A stretch of 64,000 nucleotides of DNA from Thermothelomyces thermophilus ATCC 42464 (taxonomy: Eukaryota; Ascomycota; Sordariomycetes; Sordariales; Chaetomiaceae). The DNA is taken from positions 3,472,001 through 3,536,000 of the forward strand of contig NC_016473.1 of NCBI RefSeq assembly GCF_000226095.1. The letters are read 5' to 3'. Each line of letters begins with the position of its first letter. The first letter of the stretch is position 1. The notes beneath the pieces are model-generated. The model had not been told where the DNA came from. It did not search any database and worked only from the letters and a program-made list of their open reading frames with translations. Shown here piece after piece: positions 12,215 to 22,076 of this stretch. The position numbers were made by a program, and so were the translations under genes.

Positions 12215-13680
12215 TCAGTACCCAACCCCCCCTCTCGCGGGCACGGGCAGGGACGGCTTTTTGGCCCTGCTCGGCGGCGGCGGGGGCGGCGCCTTCTTGA
12301 CGCCCGTCACCGTGATTTCACTCGGACTCCGACTCAGACTCCCAACGCTGCTGGCAGCCGAGCTGGTGCTCCGGTTGCTCCAGTTCGGGCTGCCCGCGTC
12401 GCTCGCCGTGTCGTCGCCGTCGCTGTAGCCATCGGCAAAGACGCCGTTTTTATTACTATTGCTGTTGTTGTTGTTGCTCTGGTCCCGCGTCGTGTTTCCG
12501 GAACTGAAGATTCTGCTGATGGGGCGCAGCTTTCCGCGAAGAGCGGTCACGTCGTTGATCGGGGACGGGGTCGCGATACTGCTCATACTGGCGCCGCGAT
12601 CGCGGCTGATGATGGAATCACCTTGAAAGCTGGCACCGCTGGTGTTTGGTTTGCTGCCAATTGTCGGCCGGACGGGCCCGTCGACCTTCTGCGGCGAGGA
12701 TTGAACGCGCGAGTGAGCGGGGCGGATGGGCATGCGGACCGGCGGCGCGCTCGACTCGTCGAAAGTGGCTGCGCGGGACAGGCGCTCGGTGGAACTGCTC
12801 GTGGTGCCGGAGCGGTTGCGAAAGGCTGCGCGGGGTTCGACAGGGCTGTAGCTTGGAGAGGACGTGGCGGGCCAGTTTTGGCGGACGCGACGGAGCTCCT
12901 CCGCACACCGCTCGTGGTATTCAAGCTCAGCGTCCAGGAAACGGGTCAAATCCCGGGTGTTGTCCACTTCAGCTTCCTGAATGTCTTGCATGCGGCGGAG
13001 GACGTCTTCGGTCGACTCTTCATACTTGACCTTCGCGGCCCGGAGTTCCTCTTCAAGACGAAAATCGTCACGTTTTGCTTTTTGGAGCTTGCCGATGCTG
13101 GCGTCGTAGTTCAGCCGACGGTTCTCAAGCTTCTTACGGGCGGCCTGAATGAGACTGTTAGTGAACTGGACGGCCGCAGAGCAGTTGGGGGCCGGGACCG
13201 ACCTGGTACTCCTTCATCATGGCCAAGGACCTCTCGAGGGATCCCAGCCAAGAGGCAGTGGCATCAGCAACAAAGGCCTCCTGGATGGCCGACAGCCGTT
13301 CGTTGGCGCGACCCATCGTTATGAGGCAGTTGCCAAACTCGGAGTCTGCTTGGAACTCCTCGCCGTGGTTGGCCATGGTACGGCCCAAGTATCCAACAGG
13401 GAGCGCTTTCTCTTTGTCCTCCGAAGCGTCGAGGTGTCGGCCCATCCACTTGACGTACTGGTTCATTGATCTCTGGAGACGTTCCATGCCTGGGATGTTG
13501 TCAGACGGTTGGTCTTGCTGCTGGGCTGCAGGAGGAACAAACGGGCAACTTACCATCGAAGCGCAGTGCCATCTCGGTTTCGAGCATCTTGAATTCTTCT
13601 GACATGGTGGTCTTGGCCTCGCCACCCATCTTCTCACCGGCCCACTGAAAGGCGCGGTCGAACTTCTTGGTGATGTGCAT
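12215..13680 (-). CDS. BAR-domain protein (endophilin/amphiphysin-like, no SH3)
   Basis: Three exons: 13680-13554, 13489-13203, 13144-12215; 447 residues in phase. The BAR domain takes up about residues 1-260. It starts 'MHITKKFDRAFQWAGEKMG', followed by 'YVKWMGRHLDASEDKEKALP', 'GRTMANHGEEF' and long charged helices with 'KLQKAKRDDFRLEEELR'. Such domains form curved dimers that bind and bend membranes in endocytosis and at actin patches. The remaining ~190 residues are Ser/Pro/Asn-rich and end in a polyproline stretch ('PPPPPPSRAKKP'), a likely SH3 ligand. There is no SH3 domain, so this is not a standard Rvs167; it may act as an adaptor that recruits SH3 partners. The other BAR gene, rvs161, lies 2.7 kb away on the same strand. 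The 13680 start matches the conserved domain N-terminus. Confidence 0.82.
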
Positions 13681-14470
13681 GGCGGCTATGTTGTTGTTAT
13701 CGGAAGTGCGAAAGATGGTGTTGATGGGAGGTTCCCTTAAGAGAAAGACCGAGGTATTGTCTTCTCTGACGGGAGCCGGCGCCGGTATGTCTTTTTTGCT
13801 TTCCGTGGAGGAAACTGCCAGCACACAGCAGGCTCACCAACCTCCCTAATATTTTGGCGTGATGGTTGGCTGGCGGTCGAATCTCGCGAACGAGTGACAA
13901 GCAGCGACAGGGGTCTGAGCTAGGGTATTGCAAATGTCGGGCAACCCAGCTTGCGCGTTGGGCTTACCATGGAACGAGAGAAAAGAATGAGAGTCTGAAG
14001 AGGTCGTCCGAGTGGGAGACCATGCTTGATTAAAGTAACGAACGTGGCCGTTGAGGGTTAAGGGGTGACAATAACAATTGGATCTGGGCCTCCGGATGCG
14101 AAACTCGCTCCTCAAACGGTTGAGCGGGAGACCCTGGTTAGCGTTATTGGCCGGGGTTCCAGGCCGGTACTCCGTACTGCAGTAATGCTGCAGAGCTTGG
14201 CTCGGGGTGCAGTTGCAACTGTGACTGGCTGCCAAGAGGCGGAACGGAACAGTCAACCCACGGCGATTGATCGACGAGGGACGTACTGTACACTCCCAGG
14301 CCTTGACAAATGGTGAATGACGCGAATGATGCCAATGATGCTGGCATTAACAACATTTCTTCGAGAGTGCTAAAGACATTTCTTGTCGGCGGCTTCTGTA
14401 TATACGGATACACACAGGCTTTCATTCTTCTTTTGAATAAAGGCCCTTTGTAACATTTAGTGACCCGCAC

Positions 14471-14715
14471 GGTACGTATGTACAGTACGGATGTCGCTAC
14501 CAAAAGAACTGGCTCACCGCCTTTGTAAACAGACCATGCTAGGTCGCTAAAGTTTTAGAAGGTATCTTCACTAACAATCGGCCACAGTGCCTAGGCTTTA
14601 GTGGCTATAGTGCTTTGCCCCACTGTACTTTATGTTGCTTTTAGCGGCTTCATTCTGCCGGTCAAATTTGGCAGTGAGCCAGTTCTTTTGGTAGCGACAT
14701 CCGTACATACATACC
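14471..14715. mobile_element. MITE-like element with ~36-50 bp terminal inverted repeats
   Basis: The segment 14486-14521, beginning TACGGATGTCGCTACC, recurs inverted at 14670-14705 with one mismatch in 36 bases. Outside this core the arms extend to about 14471 and 14715 with one substitution and a 5-base length difference. The unit is about 220-245 bp and has no coding capacity. This is the build of a non-autonomous DNA transposon (MITE). If the core TA edges are target duplications it would fit the Tc1/mariner group, but the true ends are unclear. No second copy was noticed in the window. Confidence 0.7.
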
Positions 14716-15601
14716 ATTCTGCTCCAGGCCACTCCCCTTCACAGGCGCTCCGACCAAATATTATGTCTCCGCTGGAACGCGCGTCTCGGCATTGTTGTCG
14801 AAGATGGTCCCTCCTGGACTGTCCCGTCCGTTCTTGGCCTCCGCCGCTTGATGGAAACAGTGGGGGAGACGATCGTATGGCAAACAGCGACTCATGGCGA
14901 GACTCGGGGACGAGGGTTTCCGATCACTCGGGGCCATCTTAGCGAACCACTCTTTGAGGCGCAGCAATCTGTTCGCTAGCACCGCCCTCCCGTTCTACGA
15001 CGTGACGCGGATGGTCATCATTATGTTTCCTCCCCAGTGGCATTGGCCACAAAAACACTGTCACTGGGATGCAGAGACTCTTGTGAACTTATTCTTTCCT
15101 GGATGAGAAACCGTCGTACAGTTTGGGAATGCATCATGTCGGACTCCTACAGGTAGGATCCATGCAGGTTATTTTCTCCGATAGCTTGAAGCAACGGGTA
15201 CATGTTTACCTGACGTTGTGGTTCAACGCTAATGCTACCACTCTAGTGCGTAGTGCTAACCTTCAACAAGCAAAGGAATTGAGTTGATGGGATGAAGAAA
15301 TCGCGGCTCTGTGGGCTCTCATTCTGATGTGGGGGGGCCAACAAGAAGAGCCTTGCTGATAGCCCCAAGCGAGCGGCAACCGTCGGAGATCCGTGAGCCT
15401 CCAATGCAGGGGTTAGCCGCCAATCGAAACCGCCGCTTCATGGCGCTCCGAAACATGCCAACCCAGCCGGCCACACGGAGCACCCCGGTCATTGAGGCCG
15501 TTTCAGCCCCAACTCTGATGCTCGAGTCGTTGGATCGACAATCGGCGCCGACTCGCATGTTCAGATGCGCGGTGTGCCGTACGGACTACGGATTACAATT
15601 T

Positions 15602-15650
15602 TGTACTCCGTACACTGCACAGATAATACACTGGTGCAGTGTAGAGTACA
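15602..15650. repeat. Imperfect hairpin containing TACTCCGTA
   Basis: TGTACTCCGTACACTGCAC is followed about 13 bases later by GTGCAGTGTAGAGTACA, its near reverse complement with a 2-base length difference. It lies in gene-free DNA. It may be a decayed inverted-repeat element or a structural palindrome; I cannot assign a function. Confidence 0.6.
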
Positions 15651-16417
15651 CTAGAGCAACCTGGAATTGGCGCAGATCGTGCAGTTCTTTACCGACTCTT
15701 ACCCATGACCTTTGGCCCAGCACAATATCGGTGACGCGACTGGTCCGCCAATCCAGTGGCGTGTTCTTTGTTTAACTCGACATCATGCCGGGTAGCTTTC
15801 TTTGGCAGCATTGCCAGAATCTGAATACGAATGCACCTCTTCGGGTTAACGGGCAGCTGGTCATGCCCTTGCATCATCAGTTGTGCCGAATTTGTATCCT
15901 CCCATCTCGCTTCCGACGATCCCACAGCTCGCGTCAAACGGGGCGGTGCACCGCACACAGACGATCTCCCGTGGAGAGCGGAGTGGCCCCTGTATTTCGG
16001 TCTCGGCCCTGGTGAGCTCCGGGTCCCAACTTCTACTACGTAGAACAATTTGACAGACTTCCAATTTCCTCGTCGCAGCTTGCGAGCCAGAACTCCTCGC
16101 CAGATCCGTCTCACGGAGAGCATCAGAAACAACAGTCCCAAGACAAAGCAGGAAAAATACGCTTATCACGTCGACACATGCCTCGTCAAGTCGCATAACG
16201 ACTCACGTCTCTCTCAAATGCACATCATTTTCAGTTACACACCCCCCTATGTGTACGCCGGGATCCCTCTGTATGATTTAGCCCAACGCCAAACCGGTAC
16301 GCCGAAAAATAAAGTAAAAGCGTGATCTCGACCGCTCGCCAATTGCCGTATAAGGGTCAAAAAGTCGGGCCCACATTCCATACGGTGTCCCCTCTTCATA
16401 CTCCAGTAGAAATGAGA

Positions 16418-17603
16418 TCAGACTGTCCCGCTGATGCTTAGCTCCCTGATTTCCTGCAGCACCTGTTCCACCCTCGTGTCCAAATGGCCCTGGGCGTACT
16501 GCTCCCGAGTGTCGGCGTCGAGGTACTGCTGGACCTGGGCCATGCGGCTATAGGCCTCTGCGCAGAACCGCAGCTGGATCTTGACGAGGGCCTCGAACGA
16601 CGGGTCTAGATACGGCACGCGGAGGTCGATGAGCTGCGGCAGCTCCGAGCACAACTGCTCGTTGAGCTGCTCGTAGGCCGCCTTGGCCATCTCCATCTCC
16701 TTCTCGGCGCGCGGGAGCTTGGTCACGTCCTTGTCCGGCTTCTCGACCAGCTTCTTCACCTTGGCGCGGAGCGCGTCGTAGTCGAGGAGCTTGTGGCCGC
16801 GCTTTTTGATGCCTGGTGCCGTAATTGTCAGAGAAACGGCTGCTAGATGAAAGAGAGAGAAAAAGAAAAAAAAAGAGACGAAGTGGTTTTGTGGGGGGAG
16901 GGGGGTGTTGGGGGCGAATGGGATAGACTGGAGCATGGAGCAGACGACGCACATTCGTTTACGTCGGGGAAATAAGCGCAAAAGCGCGAGATTGGTTCCA
17001 GAACTGTTGTCCGGTATGGCCCATCCAGGGCCTTGATCGTCTCGGAGTCGAGATCTTCCACCGCCTGCTTGTAGCTCCTGCTCACGCCGTCCTTAGCGCC
17101 GGAGTCGCCGTAAAACGCATCTATCGTCTCGGCGATTCGCATCTGAGAAGCGGTCATGGCTGCAAAAAAGAGGCCCGGGTCAGCATCGGGCTCGCTCCAT
17201 CCACAACGGTCGTCAAGAGGGGCGCACCTCGTAATGAGTCGAGATATCCCTTGGCCTCCTTTTGTAACCGCAACGACGCCGCCTCCATTGTTTTGAACCG
17301 CCTAGAAATCCTGCTCAGCATCCATCCTTCAATACCTGGCGTTCGAGTACCGGAACGTACCTCTCTTCGACTTCATAGTCCCGGTCGTTTGTCTTTTCGA
17401 CATGGCCTAATTCGGTCTCTCGTGTCAGCCACGGCGCAGTCATTTTCGGACATCGCAGAGTCGGCGCGGTCGGGACGAACCGGTCTTCATCATCACCTGC
17501 GTCGTCGCGCGGTTGACATTCTTTTTGAAGCCTGCATTTCGAAATCAGCATCGGGGTCGGGAGAGCGAAGCTACCAGCGGGGTCAAGTACCCGCCCAGGA
17601 CAT
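16418..17603 (-). CDS. rvs161: Rvs161/Hob3-type BAR protein (amphiphysin family)
   Basis: Six exons: 17603-17591, 17531-17481, 17406-17361, 17301-17228, 17159-16953, 16812-16418; all phases agree and give 261 residues, against about 265 in yeast Rvs161. It starts 'MSWAGFKKNVNRATTQVMM', the amphipathic helix of N-BAR proteins. 'DRDYEVEERRFKTMEAA', 'MTASQMRIAETIDAFYGD', 'GVSRSYKQAVEDLD', 'RFCAYFPDVNECIKKRGHK' and the conserved end 'QVLQEIRELSISGTV' follow. Rvs161 heterodimerises with Rvs167, tubulates membrane during vesicle scission and affects actin polarity and cell fusion. The first coding exon is only 13 nt. The intron at 16952-16813 holds long polypyrimidine runs on the coding strand. The gene is divergent from the peptidyl-tRNA hydrolase, with 890 bp between the start codons. 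Confidence 0.93.
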
Positions 17604-18492
17604 GTTTGCAGATTTGATACTCCTTCCTCTGCACGCAGAAATGGGGGTTATCGGGTTGTTAAGAGTCGTGAAAGATGTCTGTTACAAGGCAGGGAAAGAG
17701 AAGGAACGAGAGGGCAATCGTGAATGGATGTCGTGGAGTTGATGGTTGACCAAGCTATGCGCCTCCGCGTGATTGCCCGAAACATGGAAAGCATGCCGTG
17801 CCTGGGTTTGGACGGATGGAGTGACGAAGTTGCTTGTGGCAGTGCCACCGTTCGCAGGCCTGAGCCCCGCGCAACGGTGACTGGGCACCAACGACGTCAG
17901 CGCTGGGTGAGGCTGGCAAGCCACAGAATGCCCCACGTCCTCGGCGGGTGGGTCGCAGATGTGGGCCTCTGCCGGCGAATTCAGCACGTGTTGTAACCAG
18001 TCCGTAAGACCATACTTGCTTCTTGGAGCAAAAAGCCGCCGCAAGCTCATCTCTCAGCCAAACCTCACGAGCCGGTGACTCACGCGCTGGGAGGGCTCCT
18101 CCACGGAAGGATTATAAACGATCGCAAGAGTCGGAGTCGCTCTTTTTTGAGAACGTTCTTTCTTTTTGCCTTGTTCTCGCCGTTCCTTCCGACAAAGTTC
18201 CACGTGTTCGCGCGAGTCAGCCCTTGGTTTATCTCGATCGAAGTAGCAGCATCAAACGCCAAAAAGAGACCGGATAACATCAGCAGCGGCAGCAGGGGGT
18301 CATCCCCGCATTCGTCCAGACACCATTGCCGGTATAGCGTCCTTTATGCCCGCTGAACTGGGCCATTGGCCACCGAAGAAGACACCAAGGACGACAAGAG
18401 AGAGAGAGAGGGAGCGATTCTTCCCCAGCGCGACGGACTCCGGCGAAACCACCGAATCATTTCTCTTCCTCATCCAGCCGTCAGACGACGCC
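17604..18492. promoter_or_regulatory. Shared upstream region of rvs161 and peptidyl-tRNA hydrolase
   Basis: The two genes point away from each other, so this 0.9 kb must hold both promoters. No ORF here carries a known motif. A short GA run lies at about 18400-18412. An in-frame ATG at 18346 could extend the hydrolase. Confidence 0.5.
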
Positions 18493-19098
18493 ATGTCGCT
18501 ACGACGTATCCTCGTAGTCAGCCTCGGCAACCCGGGCGAGCTGCGCAACACGTACCACTCGGCGGGCCACATGGTGCTGGAGGCGCTGCAGAGGACGCTC
18601 GGGCGGGAGCAGCCGCCGTTCGCGCCGGCGCGGATCGGCAAGGCGAGCGCGCTGGCGTCGATCGGGGCGCGCTACTCGCTGCTGCAGAGCCCCGCCGTCA
18701 TGAACGTGTCCGGGCCGTGGGTCGCCCGGGCGTACCGGGAGCACCTGAGCGAGCGGGGGCTGGCGCCGTCCGAGGTCGGGTTCGTGCTCGTGCACGACGA
18801 CCTCGAGGAGGAGCTGGGCGTGGTCAAGATCCGGGACTGGAAGCGGAGCCACCGCGGACACAACGGCATCAAGAGCGTCAACGGAGCCCTCCAGGCCGAC
18901 CCGGCCGGCAAGTGGGCGCGCGTCTCGATCGGCATCGGCAGGCCGGACGCCCGGGACAAGAGGTCCGTGTCGGACTTTGTGCTGAGCAAGGTGCCCCGGC
19001 ACGAGCGCGGCGTCCTGGAGGGGAGCGGCAGCCGGGGTTTATTCGACGCGCTGGCCGAGCTGGAGAGGAAGTGGGGTGGGACCAACTCCAGGTTGTAG
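18493..19098 (+). CDS. pth1: Peptidyl-tRNA hydrolase (bacterial-type Pth1)
   Basis: Single exon, 201 residues, close to the usual ~190-200. Pth cuts the ester bond of peptidyl-tRNAs that drop off ribosomes and so recycles tRNA; in fungi this bacterial-type enzyme is often mitochondrial. Catalytic residues are all visible by comparison with the E. coli enzyme: Asn13 in 'SLGNPG', His22 in 'NTYHSAG', Asn71 in 'VMNVSG', Asp102 in 'LVHDDLEE', and 'RGHNGIKS' in the tRNA-binding region. I chose the ATG at 18493 because it sits immediately before the first beta strand. An in-frame ATG at 18346 would add 49 residues rich in Arg and Glu; this does not look like a classic mitochondrial presequence, so I keep the short form. 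Confidence 0.92.
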   Translation: MSLRRILVVSLGNPGELRNTYHSAGHMVLEALQRTLGREQPPFAPARIGKASALASIGARYSLLQSPAVMNVSGPWVARAYREHLSERGLAPSEVGFVLVHDDLEEELGVVKIRDWKRSHRGHNGIKSVNGALQADPAGKWARVSIGIGRPDARDKRSVSDFVLSKVPRHERGVLEGSGSRGLFDALAELERKWGGTNSRL

Positions 19099-19669
19099 GC
19101 ATTTGGGTTGGAATGAATGTTCCAATACGTGTTTGTTCCTGTGATACCCCTGTCTTTGTTTGTGGATGTTTGTGGGATGTTATCATTTGTCAGCAATAGA
19201 CGGCGCGATTAATGATCTTCGAGGGTAGCCATTGAGGTGGGCGGCCCTTGCATGAGGAGAATGTACAATAAAAATAGACATCTTCATGGATGGGTTAGGC
19301 GTTTGGAAAGGTATCGAACTAGGGATGGCCATGTAACGACACTAATTAGTGATGCATCTGTGATCAGTAATCGTGACAGTTCGGCAACACACGATGAGTA
19401 AACGATCCTGAGACTCCAAGGAATTGTTGAATAATACAGAAAAAAAAAAAAGTGTCATGATTATGAAGACCACGGAACAAGAACGAAGAGAAAAAGGCCA
19501 TGATGCTTGACAGCCCTTATATAAAATGCCCAGCGTTCCTCCCAGGTGTTCCTGGCTGCATAGGCACTTCAGCCATCGCACTCTCCTGCTCTACTTAACT
19601 TGACGGTCCTCACATCCTACACGACATTTACGTGCTCATATTGTTATCAGTATCGCCAATATCCTCGTC
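19099..19669. other. Intergenic, promoter of the SDR reductase
   Basis: It is moderately AT-rich with an A-run at about 19440-19452. No gene is seen. It contains the 3' end of the hydrolase gene and the promoter of the gene at 19670. Confidence 0.45.
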
Positions 19670-20368
19670 ATGACGGCGAAGGGACTTGTGCTTGTCACCG
19701 GCGCCAACGGGTATATCGCCGGCCGTACGGTGGAAGCATTACTCAAGGCAGGATACTCGGTCAGGGGTGCAGTGAGAAGGCTCCAGTCGGCCGAGAGAAC
19801 GAAGGAGATCCTGTCGGAATATGCGGACAAGCTCGAGTTTGTCGATGTGCCAGATATCACCGCTCCTGGAGCTTTCGACGAGGCAGTCAAAGGTGCGTCT
19901 CAACCCTTTTCTTTTGGGGGTCTGTGAAGACAGGAGAGAGAGAGAGAGAGAGAGGCAGGGATAGTATGGGCTGACCTAGCCGGAAATCATCCACAGGAGT
20001 CGATGTCGTGGCCCATCTTGCCTCCCCGATATCTTTTGACTTTACCGACCCCGAACCCGTGCTCCAGAACGCCGTCAACGGCACGGTACGGGCGCTCGAG
20101 TCGGCCGTGAAGGAGCCCAAGATCAGGAGCTTTGTGCTCATGTCCTCGATCGCGGCCATGCTGCAGCAACCCGACGAGCAGCAATACACCTACACTGAAG
20201 CGGACTGGAACAACTGGGCCGAGGCCGCAGTAGCACAGATGGGCAAGGCCACGCCGGGCCCCATCATTTACTCGGCAAGCAAAGCCGCGGCCGAGAAGGC
20301 GTTGTGGGGGTTCCGGGACGAGCACAAGCCGAGCTTCACCGTCACATCCATCAACCCTTGGTAAGTAT

Positions 20369-20428
<60 letters not shown>

Positions 20429-20986
20429 TTTTTCTTTCTTTTCTCGCGTGTCTTCTCTCCTTCCCCGGCCTTCTCTTCGCATAATCACGTCAACCGAGTC
20501 GTGTTTGTCCAGGCTGACAGCGAGCGAAACAGCTTCGTTGCCGGCCCGGCGCTCGTGCCCCCGGCGACGTTCGGCGACATCAACAGGACCAACCGGCTCA
20601 TCCCGGAGGTGTACTCGGGCGTGCCGCTGGAGGAGGCCGGCCGTAAGGGCGCCTTGGTCCATTACGTCGACGTGCGCGACGTGGCCCGCCTCGTCGTCTT
20701 CGCCGTCGACCACCCGGAGGCGACCAACGGCGAACGCTACCTCCTCGCCGCCCACCACTCGCCGGCCCAGGCGGTTGCGGACCTGCTGCGGGAGGCGTAC
20801 CCGGAGAGAGCGGGCATCATCCACAAGGGCAATCCCGGAGAGGGCTACCTCCCGGACTATCGGTTCCCTCCAGACGGCATCGTGTACGACGGAAGCAAGG
20901 CAGTCAGGCTCACTGGGCAGGACTACATCCCCTGGCCCAAGACCGTTTTGGACACGGCTGAGTCGGTCAAGCATCTTTTTCCGTGA
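19670..20986 (+). CDS. Extended SDR: dihydroflavonol-4-reductase/Gre2-like reductase
   Basis: Three exons: 19670-19892, 19997-20360, 20533-20986; phases agree, 346 residues. The N-terminal nucleotide-binding motif 'VTGANGYIAG' and 'RGAVRR' point to NADPH. 'VDVVAHLASPISF' and the catalytic pair Tyr/Lys in 'YSASKAAAEKAL' (about residues 165 and 169) place it in the extended short-chain dehydrogenases near dihydroflavonol reductase, yeast Gre2 and aldehyde/ketone reductases. It probably reduces a small aldehyde or ketone; the substrate cannot be read. The acceptor of intron 2 was chosen so that 'INPCFVAGPALVPP' is restored, as in relatives. Intron 1 holds a GA run and intron 2 a long TTTC microsatellite. 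The ORF open around the donor of intron 2 gives 'INPW', which is not the conserved form. Confidence 0.85.
19934..19954 (+). repeat. GA dinucleotide run in intron 1 of the reductase
   Basis: An uninterrupted GA run of about ten units inside the intron 19893-19996. Confidence 0.9.
20368..20442 (+). repeat. TTTC tetranucleotide microsatellite in intron 2 of the reductase
   Basis: About 18 units of TTTC, slightly broken near the 3' end, starting only 8 bases after the 5' splice site at 20361. It makes this intron (172 nt) longer than its neighbours. Length is likely to vary between strains. Confidence 0.95.
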
Positions 20987-22076
20987 TCCTCATCGCGTTT
21001 GATCCAGTTTGTCTCTTCCCAATAGCCTCACTTCAAGCTGCAGGAAAGTGATGTAAGCAAAATACCACGAAAAGCATGGGCCTAGAGAAAATGGAGAACA
21101 GAAACCGACGATTGATTTTGTGTTTCGCCTGTGTTTCTCGCCGCGCCTGGGTCTTGAGGACGTTGATGCTTCAATTGATGAGCGCGTGAGCCCTGGGATT
21201 CGCGGTAGAAGCTGGGAGAAGCGAAGGGCGAGGTTGGCTGCCTGGCGCCAAAACGAACTTGGAAGGTGCAGAGGTGCCTCCCCTCATCGTTATGATCCAT
21301 AAGAGCTCGCCGAGCTGGAAGTGTTGATGGCCTGTGGGGTCCAAACGGCCTCTGTGTTCCACCCAATCCTCTCCCCATCCAATCTGTTTTCTATGCACTG
21401 CCCGCCAAACGCATCAGGAAATTCAGCATCCACGGCTTTGCTCTTGCCAGTCTTGTGCCTACAGAAGAGAGTCCAGGTGAAAGCGCGAACGGAATTCGAG
21501 TCGATTTGAATCGCTAACGGCACGAAGTCGAGACTCTGTCGCGAGTGGCGAGGCGGACAGCGAGTGACGAGATCGAACTTCCCATCAGAGAAATCGGACA
21601 ATAAATACCACTTGCCCCTGGAGATCCGGTATATGATCACCCCGTACACCGGAAACTACTGGATTTGACAGATTGAGACCAGTTCGCATGCGGAGATTGA
21701 GAAAGGTCACGATTGATATAATTATCGAGTCTCAGAGGAATGGAAAGAAAGTGACTCGACGAGGCGAGCAAACGTCCTGCAACTCCCGGTTAATCGCTAT
21801 CTGCAACAGTTTATATCTATGTGACGCTCTCTTAGCATTTGTTCCTGGACCGAGGAGACAAGCATCACGCAAGCATTCATTCCCGATCACCCCATAGTTT
21901 GGCAGTACGGGACGACTGCGAAGTCGCAGGCACCGAAGGAGGTGATGGGCTGATATGTCTCGCTGACAAATTGAGATAATAATAGATGCATGTGCACATC
22001 GAAACTCCCTCCCTTTTTCATTCGGAGACAACCAAAATAGAAGAAAAGGAAGGAGACGTAGAATGGCAGGAAACAA
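20987..22076. other. Gene-free stretch between convergent reductase and ankyrin genes
   Basis: This is the tail-to-tail region. A 119-codon minus-strand open frame at about 21290-21649 has balanced composition but no internal ATG and no known motif; it might be a decayed exon. Nothing else is supported. Confidence 0.45.

Larger units (their letters stand above)
13681..16417. other. 2.7 kb gene-free stretch between the two BAR genes
   Basis: No gene is recognised on either strand. It contains a MITE-like inverted repeat (about 14471-14715), a shorter hairpin at 15602-15650 and two copies of the motif TACTCCGTA (14168-14176 and 15604-15612). The BAR gene promoter should lie just above 13680. 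Confidence 0.5.

Noticed and set aside
18346-18492. 49-codon N-terminal extension of peptidyl-tRNA hydrolase
   Set aside because: Arg/Glu-rich and unlike a targeting peptide; kept only as an alternative start.
21290-21649. 119-codon minus-strand frame between the reductase and ankyrin genes
   Set aside because: No ATG, no known motif, no plausible partner exon found.
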